From positions 1-15,583 of the forward strand of contig JAEWBI010000014.1 of the NCBI GenBank assembly GCA_023391185.1: 15,583 nt of DNA, in the 5' to 3' direction. Position 1 is the first letter of the stretch, and every line of letters begins with the position of its first letter. Source of the DNA: Bacillota bacterium (lineage in GTDB: Bacteria; Bacillota_I; Bacilli_A; RF39; UBA660). Positions 6,324 through 13,687 of the stretch are shown piece by piece. The notes beneath the pieces are model-generated. The model worked only from the letters and a program-made list of their open reading frames with translations. It had not been told where the DNA came from and did not search any database. Made by a program: the position numbers and the translations under genes.

Positions 6324-7136
6324 TTATTTAAATAAAGCTACTGCAATTACTATAATACCTAAGATTAAACGATACCACATAAATATTTTAAAATCATTTT
6401 TTCTAAGATATTTTAACAAGAATGAAATACATAGTAACCCTGAAATAAACGCTACTACAACTCCAACAATAAAAGTATCTAAATTATTCATTACAAGATC
6501 AATTGTATTATCACCCATTAATTGTGATAACACTGCCCCTAGTACTATAGGAGCAGATAAATAAAATGAAAATTTAGCAGCACTTTCTCTATCTAGTTTA
6601 AGTGCTCTACCTGTTGCGATAGTTGTTCCACTTCTTGAGAAACCTGGTATTAAAGCAAAAGCTTGGCTACAACCAATTATAAAAGCATCTTTTATTGTTA
6701 GATCACCAACATCTTTTTTCATTTCAAAGTACTTATCAGCTAAATAAATAATAATACCCATAATAATTAACGCTGAACCTATAATAATAAAATTGCCACG
6801 AATTAGTTCATCTACTTTATCCTCTAGTAAGAAACCTGCTAAAGCTCCAGGTATAGTTGCAATTATTAAGTACCAAAGTATTTTTCCTTCTTTGTCTTTT
6901 GTACCTTTAGTAAAGCCTTTAACTATCATATTGATAAAATCTTTAAAGAAATAGATACCTATAGCAAGTAAAGTACCAAAATGTAAAGCTATATCAAAAC
7001 TCATAGATAATTCTTCAGTTATAGAAGAACCTATTCCAAATAGATCTCTAAATATAATTAAATGCGCTGAAGAAGAGATAGGTAAAAATTCAGCTATACC
7101 TTGAATAATAGCTAATATTATAACTCCTATATCCAT
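6324..7136 (-). CDS. uppP: Undecaprenyl-diphosphatase UppP (BacA family)
   Basis: Integral membrane phosphatase that removes the outer phosphate from undecaprenyl diphosphate on the extracytoplasmic face, regenerating the lipid carrier for peptidoglycan and wall polymers; extra copies give bacitracin resistance. The 270 residues fit the family. The first signature is QGIAEFLPISSSAHL at 12-26 (Glu16, His25); the second is IPGFSRSGTT at 163-172 with the catalytic Arg168. About eight membrane segments are visible. I place the start at 7136, not at the ATG at 7145: AGGAG at 7150-7146 directly abuts the upstream ATG but stands nine bases from this one. The start is one base after the stop of the DUF368 gene, so the two are surely co-transcribed. 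Confidence 0.95.
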   Translation of the reverse strand: MDIGVIILAIIQGIAEFLPISSSAHLIIFRDLFGIGSSITEELSMSFDIALHFGTLLAIGIYFFKDFINMIVKGFTKGTKDKEGKILWYLIIATIPGALAGFLLEDKVDELIRGNFIIIGSALIIMGIIIYLADKYFEMKKDVGDLTIKDAFIIGCSQAFALIPGFSRSGTTIATGRALKLDRESAAKFSFYLSAPIVLGAVLSQLMGDNTIDLVMNNLDTFIVGVVVAFISGLLCISFLLKYLRKNDFKIFMWYRLILGIIVIAVALFK

Positions 7137-7137
7137 C

Positions 7138-7974
7138 TTAATCATCTCCTAATTTATAAGCTATAGTAGCACCAATAATAAATAAAATTATTCCTATGAC
7201 AATTTCTATTACACTAGTTTTATTTCCTAATATTGGAATTATTATACCTACTACTGATGATAATACAAATCCTAATACAGCAAAATATGTTTGTTCTTTA
7301 TATTTTTCAAATAAAAATTCTAATAGTTTTGCTACTAAGACAATACCAATCAAAACACCAATACCAAATATACCTAATGTAAAAGCATCGCCTATAAAAT
7401 TATTAAATTCAAAAAATGATGAAATCTTATCAATTATTGGCTTATAGTAACCTATTAGCATAAGTACAAATGAACCAGATATTCCAGGAATAACCATTGT
7501 CGCAGCTGCTAGAACACCTACTCCAAACAACTTAATATAACCAAGTAAGTCTATACCCGCTAATGAAATATTATTATCGCCTGTTTTTATAAATGCCAAT
7601 GAAGCAACAGAAGCAAAAATAATTATAAAAATAAGCCAGTTTGAAACTTTTTTCTTATCATTCCTTACTTTTTTCCATAACATTGGAATACCACCAAAAA
7701 TTAGTCCTATAAAGAATAAAATTGTTGCCCATGAATAATTATCAAGGCAGAAAGACAGTACCTTTGCAAGAAGAGCAATTGAAATTACTGCTCCAATACC
7801 AAGTGGTAATAATAATTTAATATTATTTTTTAAATCACTAAAAAAGTGACTTACAGCATTAATAAGTTGTTCATATATTCCAAGTGTTATAGCAAGTGTT
7901 CCTCCACTTACACCTGGTATAATATTTGCTACCCCTATAAAAAAACCTTTTATCATTAAAATTAAAAATTGCAT
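7138..7974 (-). CDS. DUF368 membrane protein, PopT-type polyprenyl-phosphate transporter
   Basis: A 278-residue multi-pass membrane protein with the DUF368 signature: ANIIPGVSGGT at about 16-26 and, in the second half, its internal counterpart MVIPGISGS at 160-168. The two halves look like a duplicated fold. Published work on DUF368 (PopT) and DedA (UptA) proteins assigns them the return of undecaprenyl phosphate to the cytoplasmic leaflet; I rely on that family knowledge. The start is set at 7974 because GGAGG at 7984-7980 has 5-base spacing to it. The ATG 12 bases further up has no binding site. Direct coupling to uppP, which makes undecaprenyl phosphate outside, fits a two-step carrier recycling unit. 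Confidence 0.9.
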   Translation of the reverse strand: MQFLILMIKGFFIGVANIIPGVSGGTLAITLGIYEQLINAVSHFFSDLKNNIKLLLPLGIGAVISIALLAKVLSFCLDNYSWATILFFIGLIFGGIPMLWKKVRNDKKKVSNWLIFIIIFASVASLAFIKTGDNNISLAGIDLLGYIKLFGVGVLAAATMVIPGISGSFVLMLIGYYKPIIDKISSFFEFNNFIGDAFTLGIFGIGVLIGIVLVAKLLEFLFEKYKEQTYFAVLGFVLSSVVGIIIPILGNKTSVIEIVIGIILFIIGATIAYKLGDD

Positions 7975-8000
7975 AAAATCCTCCATATTATTATTTTCTT

Positions 8001-8006
8001 ATTATA
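8001..8006 (-). promoter_or_regulatory. Candidate -10 upstream of the DUF368-uppP pair
   Basis: TATAAT on the minus strand, 27 bases before the ATG, in the 79-base gap after mntP. The -35 is weak (TTTATA at 18-base spacing). No terminator was seen in that gap, so read-through from mntP is also possible. Confidence 0.35.
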
Positions 8007-8053
8007 TCTATTTCAACATTCACATATAAATTTATTGCCATTATATTCTATAA

Positions 8054-8614
8054 TTAAATCATACCTAAATGTGTTAGTAGTATTTTAATACCCATAAAAA
8101 CTAGTATAGCGCCACCAACAAAAGTGGCTTTTTTTTCATAAATACTACCAAATACATTTCCAATTTTAACACCAATAAGCGTCATTATAAAAGTTATAAA
8201 ACCAATCATAATTATTGCTAAAACAATGTTAACTTCTAAGAAAGCAAAAGTGATACCTACTGCTAAAGCATCTATACTAGTAGCAATAGCAAGTATAGCC
8301 ATGGTTTTAAGATCTGTTTTATCATTACTTTTTTCTACATCCTTAGAAAAAGCTTCTTTAAGTAGGTTTCCACCAATTAAAGTTAGTAAGATAAATGCTA
8401 CCCAGTGATCAATAACTCTTATTTTATGATCAAATGTATCACCTAAAATATATCCAATAAGCGGCATTAAAGCTTGGAATAATCCAAAATATAAAGCTAT
8501 AATTAGTGCTTTATTATAGTTCATATTTTTCATAGATAATCCTTTACATATAGAAACTGCAAAGGCATCCATAGATACTCCTAAACTTATCAATATTATT
8601 TCTATAATTCCCAT
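8054..8614 (-). CDS. mntP: MntP-family manganese exporter
   Basis: A 186-residue, six-segment membrane protein of the MntP (YebN) family, which exports Mn2+ and so prevents manganese toxicity. The two homologous halves each carry the conserved acidic membrane motif: GVSMDAFAVSICKG with Asp16 and TSIDALAVGITFAF with Asp115. Conserved glycines follow in IGGNLL and GVKIGNVFG. The length is typical. GGGGG at 8623-8619 precedes the ATG by four bases. Only 38 bases separate it from the upstream gene, so there is no space for the yybP-ykoY manganese riboswitch often found before such exporters. A TATAAT at 8636-8631 may give a separate short-leader transcript. Confidence 0.92.
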   Translation of the reverse strand: MGIIEIILISLGVSMDAFAVSICKGLSMKNMNYNKALIIALYFGLFQALMPLIGYILGDTFDHKIRVIDHWVAFILLTLIGGNLLKEAFSKDVEKSNDKTDLKTMAILAIATSIDALAVGITFAFLEVNIVLAIIMIGFITFIMTLIGVKIGNVFGSIYEKKATFVGGAILVFMGIKILLTHLGMI

Positions 8615-8652
8615 AATTCCCCCAAAACTTATTATAAGTAATTAATGCACTA

Positions 8653-9714
8653 CTAGATAATTTTACTTCCTCTTAATACAGTATTTTTACTAATACCATC
8701 TAAGTAAGAGCTTAAGTTATCAAGTGCATTATTTGCTTCATCCAAGTTACAATTATAATTTAATTCTATTATTGGTACAATATCCCCATTTGCGCATACT
8801 GCTGCCGATACGGTAATTGGTTCTTTAATCTTACTATCTATTTGCCTTATGACATCAATTAGTACTTTAAGTTCATTTATTTGATAACTTTTGATGTATT
8901 TAGGAATCCAAACAATAAGTTCACCTTTACATACTTGAATAATAATATTTCTACTATTTTCTGTAAATTCCATAATAGTGGAATTTGGATCTATGTCGGG
9001 GTTTATATGACCAAGAATCATATTCATTTCGCCTTTATGTTGCATTTTTTTACAAGTACTTACATACATATTATCTGATCCTATAACAATCATACCAGCA
9101 TTATCATTATTTAGTTTATATTCTTTTGGAATATCTTCTGTTAATAATCTTTCTAAATTAAAATTACGGTATGTGCTAACGACTTCTTTATCTTCTTCAG
9201 TTAAATTACCAGTCTTTTCTTTTAGAAAATATGGCAATATTTCAGAAGATAAAATACCTCTATTTTGACTAGGATCATAATAATCATAATCTATTTCATC
9301 AAACATATTTTTATGTATATTGTAAATAAATCCCTTATCAAAGGACTTTTTTGGTTCTAAAGTTTCAAATATACCTTGTATATTAGTAGCGTCTTTTTCC
9401 GTTATATTTAATGCTACAACACAATCACATTTTGTAGATAAACTAACTCTTGCACCTTCATAGTCAACATCAAAAATTTTTGTGTATCTTATAACAGAAT
9501 ATCCAGCATCTATATACTGTTTATATATCTCTAGTGTACTTGTATTTGTATAATTAATATTAGGATTCAAACTATGTTCTTCACTACTAACTAGTGGAAG
9601 CCTAATACGGTCTTTTATTTCATCACATGCTTTATCTAATTCTTCTTCTGTAATGGTTAAATTAATAAACTTAACTTCGCCATCCTTAAAGAAATAAGTC
9701 TTGCCTACATCCAT
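8653..9714 (-). CDS. Unrecognised 353-residue soluble protein
   Basis: I do not recognise this protein. It has no signal peptide or membrane segment. The N-terminal third is acidic, and residues 128-145 (KNMFDEIDYDYYDPSQNR) are rich in Asp and Tyr. The C-terminal third has alternating strands and helices (IIIQVCKGELIVWIPKY, then IDVIRQIDSKIKEPITVSAAVCANGDIVPIIELNYN), which resembles a compact alpha/beta domain. AGGTGAT at 9724-9718 precedes the ATG. The gene has a TATAAT element and an upstream terminator, so it starts a transcript that may run on into mntP. No neighbour indicates a function. Confidence 0.8.
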   Translation of the reverse strand: MDVGKTYFFKDGEVKFINLTITEEELDKACDEIKDRIRLPLVSSEEHSLNPNINYTNTSTLEIYKQYIDAGYSVIRYTKIFDVDYEGARVSLSTKCDCVVALNITEKDATNIQGIFETLEPKKSFDKGFIYNIHKNMFDEIDYDYYDPSQNRGILSSEILPYFLKEKTGNLTEEDKEVVSTYRNFNLERLLTEDIPKEYKLNNDNAGMIVIGSDNMYVSTCKKMQHKGEMNMILGHINPDIDPNSTIMEFTENSRNIIIQVCKGELIVWIPKYIKSYQINELKVLIDVIRQIDSKIKEPITVSAAVCANGDIVPIIELNYNCNLDEANNALDNLSSYLDGISKNTVLRGSKII

Positions 9715-9730
9715 GTTATCACCTATATTA

Positions 9731-9736
9731 ATTATA
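9731..9736 (-). promoter_or_regulatory. Candidate -10 of the 353-residue gene
   Basis: TATAAT on the minus strand, 17 bases before the ATG. The predicted start would be at or next to the ribosome binding site, giving a leader of about ten bases. The -35 side is pure A/T and cannot be identified. Confidence 0.35.
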
Positions 9737-9761
9737 CTATATAAATTAATATATATAAATA

Positions 9762-9785
9762 AAAATGAGACATTAATCTCATTTT
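9762..9785 (-). terminator. Intrinsic terminator of the small membrane-protein gene
   Basis: AAAATGAGA (9762-9770) pairs with TCTCATTTT (9777-9785), a 9-bp stem with a 6-base loop. It is followed on the minus strand by TTTTTATTT. Its first arm overlaps the stop codon at 9784-9786. Confidence 0.85.
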
Positions 9786-10281
9786 ATTCATAAGAAATTA
9801 AAATATTATAACATTTCTTATTTTCACTTGCCCATATATAAGTAAGTATTCCTTCTTTATTATCTTCTAATATCAATTGTAAATCCGACCTTGTTATAAC
9901 TTCATAATCGATATTAGAAAAAGTGACGCCTTCTTCATTACTTCTATTCTTTATTTCCTTTTTATAAAAATTAGTTTCTTCATTTAAGTAATAAGAGATA
10001 GATGTCGTATTATCATCATCCATATTATATGATATCGGTACAGTTATTAATTCATCATCATCTAAATCAAGACTTAGTGCCATAACATCATATGTATTAA
10101 TGTCTAATCCTTTTAGTTTCTCTTCACCAGTAATATTTATACTCTTTTCTAGTTTATTAGAATTATATATGTACATTACAATAATAAAAACAACAATAAA
10201 TAAAATTATTATAATATATTTAATATTATCTAATATAGTTTTTCCTATTATACTGTATTTCTTAATCTTCTCTTTATTCAT
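9784..10281 (-). CDS. Small single-pass membrane protein of unknown function
   Basis: 165 residues. A basic N-terminus (MNKEKIKKYS) is followed by one strongly hydrophobic segment at about 22-39 and a mostly acidic C-terminal domain of about 125 residues. By the positive-inside rule the C-terminal domain should lie outside the cell. This domain contains LSLDLDDDELITVPISYNMDDD and looks beta-rich, with a single cysteine near the end (ENKKCYNILISYE). AGGAG at 10294-10290 precedes the ATG by eight bases. It has its own terminator. I cannot assign a family. Confidence 0.8.
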   Translation of the reverse strand: MNKEKIKKYSIIGKTILDNIKYIIIILFIVVFIIVMYIYNSNKLEKSINITGEEKLKGLDINTYDVMALSLDLDDDELITVPISYNMDDDNTTSISYYLNEETNFYKKEIKNRSNEEGVTFSNIDYEVITRSDLQLILEDNKEGILTYIWASENKKCYNILISYE

Positions 10282-10302
10282 AGTATCTTACTCCTAATAA
10301 CA

Positions 10303-10344
10303 TTTTATCATATATAATTATTTAATAAATTAAATATGATAAAA
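10303..10344. repeat. Inverted repeat upstream of the small membrane-protein gene
   Basis: TTTTATCATAT (10303-10313) and ATATGATAAAA (10334-10344) are exact reverse complements, separated by 20 A/T-rich bases. The right arm shares four bases with the terminator of the preceding operon. The left arm lies where the -10 of the membrane-protein gene would be expected. Confidence 0.5.
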
Positions 10345-10367
10345 GATAGATGTTTTATCTATCTTTT
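10341..10367 (-). terminator. Intrinsic terminator of the hydrolase/acyltransferase operon
   Basis: AAAAGATAGAT (10341-10351) pairs with ATCTATCTTTT (10357-10367), an 11-bp stem with a 5-base loop. The stop codon of the 99-residue gene (10355-10357) lies within it. On the minus strand it ends in TTTTATCATATTT. Confidence 0.8.
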
Positions 10368-10654
10368 TTACTATTTTTTTTCCTATTTTTTGCATATAAA
10401 ATCATATCATCTTTAGAATTATAATATTTTGAACTTATGTTTTTTATCATATCCATACTATAATTACACACATCTTCATTCTTATTATAAAACTTTTTAT
10501 ATACTTCATAAATAAGTTCATTTATGGCTTCTTCATAACTTACATATTTAATATATTTAGTTAAAAGGCGATCTTTTTTTATATCTGTTAAACTTGCTGC
10601 TTTACTTATACTCTCTATTACTCTACTAAGTTGTTTAATTTTAAAACTATTCAA
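10355..10654 (-). CDS. Small unrecognised helical protein, probable last gene of the operon
   Basis: 99 residues, mostly charged helix (SRVIESISKAASLTDIKK; SYEEAINELIYEVYKKFY) with a very basic end (YAKNRKKNSKKDR). No signal peptide, membrane segment or known motif. The only plausible start is TTG at 10654, nine bases after the TAG of the deacylase gene. No Shine-Dalgarno sequence is visible, so translation would rely on coupling, and the exact start is uncertain. The frame is closed upstream by that same TAG. The terminator directly at its end supports it being a real gene. The basic tail could bind nucleic acid, but this is speculation. Confidence 0.6.
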   Translation of the reverse strand: MNSFKIKQLSRVIESISKAASLTDIKKDRLLTKYIKYVSYEEAINELIYEVYKKFYNKNEDVCNYSMDMIKNISSKYYNSKDDMILYAKNRKKNSKKDR

Positions 10655-10663
10655 TTTTATTAT

Positions 10664-11134
10664 CTATACTATCTTATATTTATTTTTGTTATAATCTATA
10701 ACCTTTATCAAATCTACAAATTCGATTGATAATGTTTGAGTATTTATATTAGGATGCATTAGTATTTTTTTGTCAGTAAGTTTCTTATCAAGAAGTACAA
10801 TTACATCTCTCTCGTCATTGTTTAGAATGCCAAGTGGTGTTACACTTCCACGATTAAGTTTAGTTTTAATAAATAAGTCCTTTTCTGAAGCAAATTTTAT
10901 TTTTGAAACATTCAATATATTAGTTAAATAATCAAAATTTGCCCTGTCTTCTTCTGGAAGAACATATATGTAAAAGTTTTTCATATCATCTTCTAAAAAC
11001 AAATTCTTACATCCTAAACCATCAATTTTTGGAACTAATTTACATGCTTCTTTTACGGTAAATACAGCCGAATGATTTACGATGGTGTATCTTATATCAA
11101 GTTTTTCTAGAAGTTTAAATACTTCTTCTTCCAT
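10664..11134 (-). CDS. YbaK/ProX-type aminoacyl-tRNA deacylase (prolyl-tRNA editing domain)
   Basis: A 156-residue free-standing editing domain of the YbaK/ProXp (PrdX) family. These enzymes hydrolyse mischarged tRNA, typically alanyl- or cysteinyl-tRNA(Pro). Family features: the HSAVFTVKEA block at 21-30, CKNLFL at 42-47 with the conserved catalytic Lys43, GSVTPLGILND-like sequence at 96-106, and a C-terminal MHPNINTQTLSI block matching the HPxxNT(A)T motif. Length is typical. AAGGAGGT stands seven bases before the ATG. The gene lies 35 bases after the 199-residue gene. Which amino acid it edits is not decidable; PrdX-like ProXp-ala is the closest by motif. Confidence 0.9.
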   Translation of the reverse strand: MEEEVFKLLEKLDIRYTIVNHSAVFTVKEACKLVPKIDGLGCKNLFLEDDMKNFYIYVLPEEDRANFDYLTNILNVSKIKFASEKDLFIKTKLNRGSVTPLGILNNDERDVIVLLDKKLTDKKILMHPNINTQTLSIEFVDLIKVIDYNKNKYKIV

Positions 11135-11169
11135 ATTGTTACCTCCTTAAACAGATAATTAAATTTACT

Positions 11170-11769
11170 CTATCTAACCTGCTTTTTCTTTACATACATA
11201 TATTCATCAATATCAATTTGATGATAATTACAATCTAATTTAGATAAAGCATTATAAAGCTGCATAAATGGCATATGTAATAATCCATATCTACTTCCAC
11301 TATTAGTTATTTCTATAGATGGAATATAATCATCTTCATTAGTTATAAATTCTAGAGTATAATTATCTTCTTGTTTTGATATTTTTAAAATAGTTGCATC
11401 TTCGTATATTTGATTATCACTATGATAATTAATACTATTATCCGAAAATAAATCTTTATATGCTTGACTATTCTTTATTCTTTTACTGATATTATTGTTA
11501 CTAAAAAAATCAATATCCGTATCAAGAACCTTATCATCAACTATTTTACAATCTTTTATAGAGTTATATAGTTTATCAAACTTTTTATATATTTCACTAT
11601 TCTCTTTTGTAATTTCAAAACTATTATCTTCAGCTAATAATGAAATACATAAGTCACCATTACCACCAAAAATAAACTTTAAAAACTTGTTCCCTTTAAT
11701 TAGTTCTAAATCATATGTTCCTGTTTCAGGTGCATATGTTTTTTCAAAAATCAGATCGTCATTTTCCAT
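11170..11769 (-). CDS. Unrecognised 199-residue soluble protein in the operon
   Basis: I do not recognise it. It is acidic, without signal peptide or membrane segment. The first 50 residues are beta-like and include a KFIFGGNGDLCISLL stretch. The middle is polar and Asn/Asp/Ser-rich (FFSNNNISKRIKNSQAYKDLF). The last third (YTLEFITNEDDYIPSIEITNSGSRYG) is again strand-rich, and it ends with a basic KKKQVR. GGGGGAT before the ATG overlaps the TAG stop of the preceding membrane-protein gene, nine bases apart, so translation is likely coupled. It may serve the membrane module or be a passenger. Confidence 0.8.
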   Translation of the reverse strand: MENDDLIFEKTYAPETGTYDLELIKGNKFLKFIFGGNGDLCISLLAEDNSFEITKENSEIYKKFDKLYNSIKDCKIVDDKVLDTDIDFFSNNNISKRIKNSQAYKDLFSDNSINYHSDNQIYEDATILKISKQEDNYTLEFITNEDDYIPSIEITNSGSRYGLLHMPFMQLYNALSKLDCNYHQIDIDEYMYVKKKQVR

Positions 11770-11778
11770 AATATCCCC

Positions 11779-12450
11779 CTAAAAATGAAATCTTCTTGTC
11801 AACTCTTTCGTAAAACTTTTTCTATTAAATATCGCAAGTAATAAGACCATAAATATACTAAGTAAAACTGAAATAACAGAAGGCCATTTTATCGTTACTA
11901 TATTAAATAGTATTAGAAATAAAGGAATTATTCCAATTAAGCAATTAAATGTTATGTAAATAATATGATCTTTTATATAGTATTTAAAGAAAACTCGCAT
12001 GATAAACATAGCTATTATATAAGAAATACATGTGAATGGAAGGACAAAATTAATTGACCATAAATGCCATCCAGTAAAGTAATCCCATAATAAAGTTATA
12101 ATAACGATTAAATTAAATTCAGTAAATAGTAATTTCATAAAGTGATTTCTTCTTTTTATTGCAGTAATTAATGTAATCCAAAAACATAATATTCCGGCTA
12201 TTACAAACCATGACCAGCTTATTTCTTTACTTACCATACTATTTATGGCAAAACATATTACAGCTCCAAATAATGAAATAAAAGAAAGTATTTTATATAA
12301 TAACTTATGCTTTTTATATATGGTAGGTATTATTGGAAAAACACATTCTTTAGATTTACCATGTTCTATTTCATTTTGACATAGCGGACATTTACTTAGA
12401 CTAGAATTAACAGTAACATTACATTTATAACACTTCTTCATCGTCTTCAT
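11779..12450 (-). CDS. Zinc-ribbon multi-pass membrane protein (DUF6320-like)
   Basis: 223 residues. The N-terminus carries a zinc ribbon, CxxC at 7-10 and CxxC at 21-24, followed by a soluble linker and about six hydrophobic segments from residue 50 to 207. This layout and the neighbours match what I recall of DUF6320 proteins, which occur beside alpha/beta hydrolases and alcohol-acetyltransferase-like genes in Firmicutes; no function is established. The start region lies inside the end of the acyltransferase gene (26-base overlap). GAGG lies 4 bases before the ATG at 12450 and 13 before the one at 12441, so the start may be either. Confidence 0.75.
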   Translation of the reverse strand: MKTMKKCYKCNVTVNSSLSKCPLCQNEIEHGKSKECVFPIIPTIYKKHKLLYKILSFISLFGAVICFAINSMVSKEISWSWFVIAGILCFWITLITAIKRRNHFMKLLFTEFNLIVIITLLWDYFTGWHLWSINFVLPFTCISYIIAMFIMRVFFKYYIKDHIIYITFNCLIGIIPLFLILFNIVTIKWPSVISVLLSIFMVLLLAIFNRKSFTKELTRRFHF

Positions 12451-13687
12451 CTTCCTCTACAATATTAGTATTTATTTGAATATTTATATTATTAGAACTT
12501 AATTTTCTAAAGAAGTTCTTTTCTATGTCAGCATTTACAAAATGAGAAGTAAAAGATATTACTAACTTATCTTCATAAGTACATAAACATACCTGAGCAC
12601 CATCAGTACTTGCGAAAACATCAAAATATTCAATGTAATCATTAAACTCTTTTGGCATAGATATAATTCCAACATTTGATAAAGTCATTGTGTGATATTT
12701 TCTATTAAACTTATAAGCATATTTTAAGACAATATCCTTTATAAATACTGGTACTAATCTAATAACAAACATTTTTTCTAATTCTGCTAAAGAGTTCATT
12801 TTCTCATTTAATACTTCTTTTGTTAAACTCTTTTTAAACTGATCATCAACAGATTTAATAATATCACTAAAATCTATTTCTTCGCCTATTGTATAAATTA
12901 TTGAAATAGTATTAAAGAAATTTCTTACAGTATCTGATGGAAAATATTTTCTTAAATTTACAGGAACTGTAATATATATAGGATTTTTTCTATCTTTTAT
13001 CGACATATTTAATCCTATACTTTCAATAAGAACACTAACTAAATATACTGTTAAAGTTGTGTTGTAACTTTTAGATAAATTAAGTACATCTTTTACAGGC
13101 ATTAGACCTTCAATTATCTTAATATGATCTTCTGGATATATTCTTCCTTTTATATGGTATGACTTAGTCCTTTTTTCATAAATTGTCTTTTTCTTTTTCT
13201 TATAATATTTATTAAAACTATCTATACTTTTCTCATTAGTACTACTTGTATCTAGAACTTCATTTGTCTTTACACCATATTTTTTTTCTAAATAATTAGC
13301 TGTTAAACTTTTAAGAAAAATTTCTGTTCCAGTACCATCAGTAAGAGCATGACTAACTTCTAGACTTATCCTCTTTTTATAATAGGATACCCTAAATAAA
13401 ATACCATCTTCCATATAATCACAAGGTAACGTATCTTCTTTAGTTACCTTTGGTTTTATATCTGTTTCTTCCAAGTAGTACCAAAAAAAACCACGCTTAA
13501 GTGTTGATAAAAATATTGGAAAATTAAGTATTGTACTATCTAACGATTTTTGAAGTATTTCTCCATCTACTTCTTCTTTTAGTGAAACTGAAAATCTAAA
13601 CGTTTTTGTATCATACTTATTAGTAGTTGGCGGAAAAATCTTTGCAGCATTATCTAATTTATACCACTTATTAATTCTTTTTTTCAT
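12425..13687 (-). CDS. Condensation / alcohol-acetyltransferase-like acyltransferase
   Basis: A 420-residue protein of the CoA-dependent acyltransferase superfamily (condensation domain, AATase/WES-like). The catalytic motif HxxxDG is present as HALTDG at 113-118, with His113 as general base. A second half (about 225-390) contains the SNVG-type stretch MTLSNVGIISMP and a DGAQVCLCTYEDKLVISFTSHF block, which correspond to the C-terminal half of the fold. Members join acyl groups to alcohols or amines; the substrate is unknown. The start is placed at 13687: AGGAG at 13698-13694 has six-base spacing to this ATG and zero to the one at 13693. It overlaps the hydrolase gene by 17 bases. The C-terminus VEEDEDDEEVL is strongly acidic and is encoded by the overlap with the next gene. 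Confidence 0.85.
   Translation of the reverse strand: MKKRINKWYKLDNAAKIFPPTTNKYDTKTFRFSVSLKEEVDGEILQKSLDSTILNFPIFLSTLKRGFFWYYLEETDIKPKVTKEDTLPCDYMEDGILFRVSYYKKRISLEVSHALTDGTGTEIFLKSLTANYLEKKYGVKTNEVLDTSSTNEKSIDSFNKYYKKKKKTIYEKRTKSYHIKGRIYPEDHIKIIEGLMPVKDVLNLSKSYNTTLTVYLVSVLIESIGLNMSIKDRKNPIYITVPVNLRKYFPSDTVRNFFNTISIIYTIGEEIDFSDIIKSVDDQFKKSLTKEVLNEKMNSLAELEKMFVIRLVPVFIKDIVLKYAYKFNRKYHTMTLSNVGIISMPKEFNDYIEYFDVFASTDGAQVCLCTYEDKLVISFTSHFVNADIEKNFFRKLSSNNINIQINTNIVEEDEDDEEVL

Noticed and set aside
7137..7145. uppP start at 7145 (longest frame)
   Set aside because: The AGGAG site directly abuts that ATG; the next in-frame ATG at 7136 has proper spacing. The same reasoning moved the DUF368 and acyltransferase starts.
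8615..8652. yybP-ykoY manganese riboswitch before mntP
   Set aside because: Only 38 bases are available and no matching fold is present.
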